Shown: in pieces, positions 63,780-64,000 of the stretch
How the letters are laid out: every line of letters starts with the position of its first letter
Position numbering within the stretch: position 1 is the stretch's first letter
NCBI GenBank assembly: GCA_965225715.1
Contig: CBDDBK010000002.1
Coordinates: forward strand, 620,001-684,000
Source: CBDDBK01 sp965225715
GTDB taxonomy: Bacteria > Bacteroidota > Bacteroidia > Cytophagales > Flammeovirgaceae
Direction: 5' to 3'
DNA: 64,000 nucleotides
The notes under the pieces: model-generated
What the model saw: the letters and a program-made list of their open reading frames with translations, nothing else
Database searches by the model: none
What the model was told of the DNA's origin: nothing
Translations under genes and position numbers: made by a program

Positions 63780-64000
63780 ATGATGAAAATATATAATTAT
63801 TTTATTATCATATCTTTAGGTTTAAATATTCTTAACCTTAATATTTTTGCTCAAGATAAGAATGCTCAAGATAAAAAGAAACTTTTTTTTAATAAAGTTA
63901 AAAAACTGTCTACTGAAAAAACTGTTTTACGTCCTAATACTATTAATTTTCATACTATTAATAAATCTTATTATATTGATAAAAAACAACTTTCCCAAAT
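63780..64000 (+). CDS. Secreted protein, N-terminal part only (runs off the window)
   Basis: ATG ATG at 63780 opens a frame to the window end without a stop, at least 73 residues. A signal peptide is clear (hydrophobic IISLGLNILNL, cleavage near FAQ). The mature part is Lys/Asn-rich (DKNAQDKKKLFFNKVKKL, TVLRPNTINFHTINKSY). The family cannot be told from this fragment. The 155-bp element sits 52 bp upstream, so it may supply or disturb the promoter. Confidence 0.6.
   Translation, partial: MMKIYNYFIIISLGLNILNLNIFAQDKNAQDKKKLFFNKVKKLSTEKTVLRPNTINFHTINKSYYIDKKQLSQ

Noticed and set aside
1..64000. CRISPR array
   Set aside because: The many dispersed repeats are not tandem with spacers; no cas gene is present.
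1..64000. tRNA genes
   Set aside because: No cloverleaf with T-loop (GTTCRA) and acceptor pairing was seen by eye; a tRNA scan would settle this.

Overview
This 64 kb window is AT-rich chromosomal DNA from a member of the Bacteroidota, most probably a Cytophagales-type lineage. The supporting markers are PorX (response regulator plus alkaline-phosphatase-like domain, tied to the type IX secretion system), alternative complex III subunits (ActB, ActE), DUF4369-type thioredoxin lipoproteins, fragments of gliding-motility-style surface proteins, PyrR, a stand-alone MetA-type outer membrane protein and Rpn nucleases with AEGK repeats. No tRNA, rRNA, CRISPR array or prophage is visible. The exact genus cannot be read from the sequence.

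Layout. 0-11.7 kb: a cadherin/propeller surface protein, rpsT, a large outer-membrane zincin-propeller-barrel protein, an ECF sigma factor overlapping ftsX, a TPR protein and a small barrel protein. 11.7-19.2 kb: membrane spermidine-synthase-like protein, VWA lipoprotein, PorX, a uridine-kinase-like protein and an efflux adaptor. 19.2-29.2 kb: an unknown protein, purA, nadB, a lipoprotein/barrel pair, yidC and atpF. 29.3-37 kb: a Spy-like protein, GDP-fucose synthase, ActE, a Lol-type permease, pyrR, Nudix and a TPR array protein. 37-49.2 kb: ActB, rmlA, a glycosyltransferase, a LytTR regulator, methylmalonyl-CoA epimerase, rsmA, a second giant zincin-like/propeller/barrel protein, a dead IS5-like element and a dead surface-protein gene. 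49.4-61.4 kb: PBP1A, acyl-CoA dehydrogenase, patatin, a metal-binding lipoprotein, rhomboid, GNAT, ssb, a thioredoxin lipoprotein and a Xer recombinase. 61.4-64 kb: a cluster of small mobile elements, an Rpn nuclease and the start of a secreted protein.

Two themes stand out. First, operons that are normally intact are scattered: actB and actE are 5 kb apart on opposite strands without actA/C/D/F, atpF stands alone, and the efflux adaptor, metal-binding protein, rmlA and fcl lack their usual partners. Second, most longer intergenic regions carry short non-coding inverted-repeat elements that resemble MITEs. At least five distinguishable families are seen: a 155-bp element with 6-bp target duplications, a ~90-bp TATAGTC element with many copies often placed just after stop codons, a ~110-bp TAGACTCTATGT element, a 199-bp element with an 8-bp duplication, and a 193-bp element with a TAA duplication. 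The scattering of operons and the abundance of mobile relics are probably linked (inference).

Functionally the window mixes housekeeping (ribosome, purines, NAD, membrane insertion, cell wall, replication), respiration, envelope/surface biogenesis and polysaccharide precursors. The most unusual proteins are the two giant outer-membrane proteins that join a gluzincin-like N-terminus to a PD40-like propeller and a beta-barrel; one keeps the HExxH and WxxEG motifs, the other has lost both.
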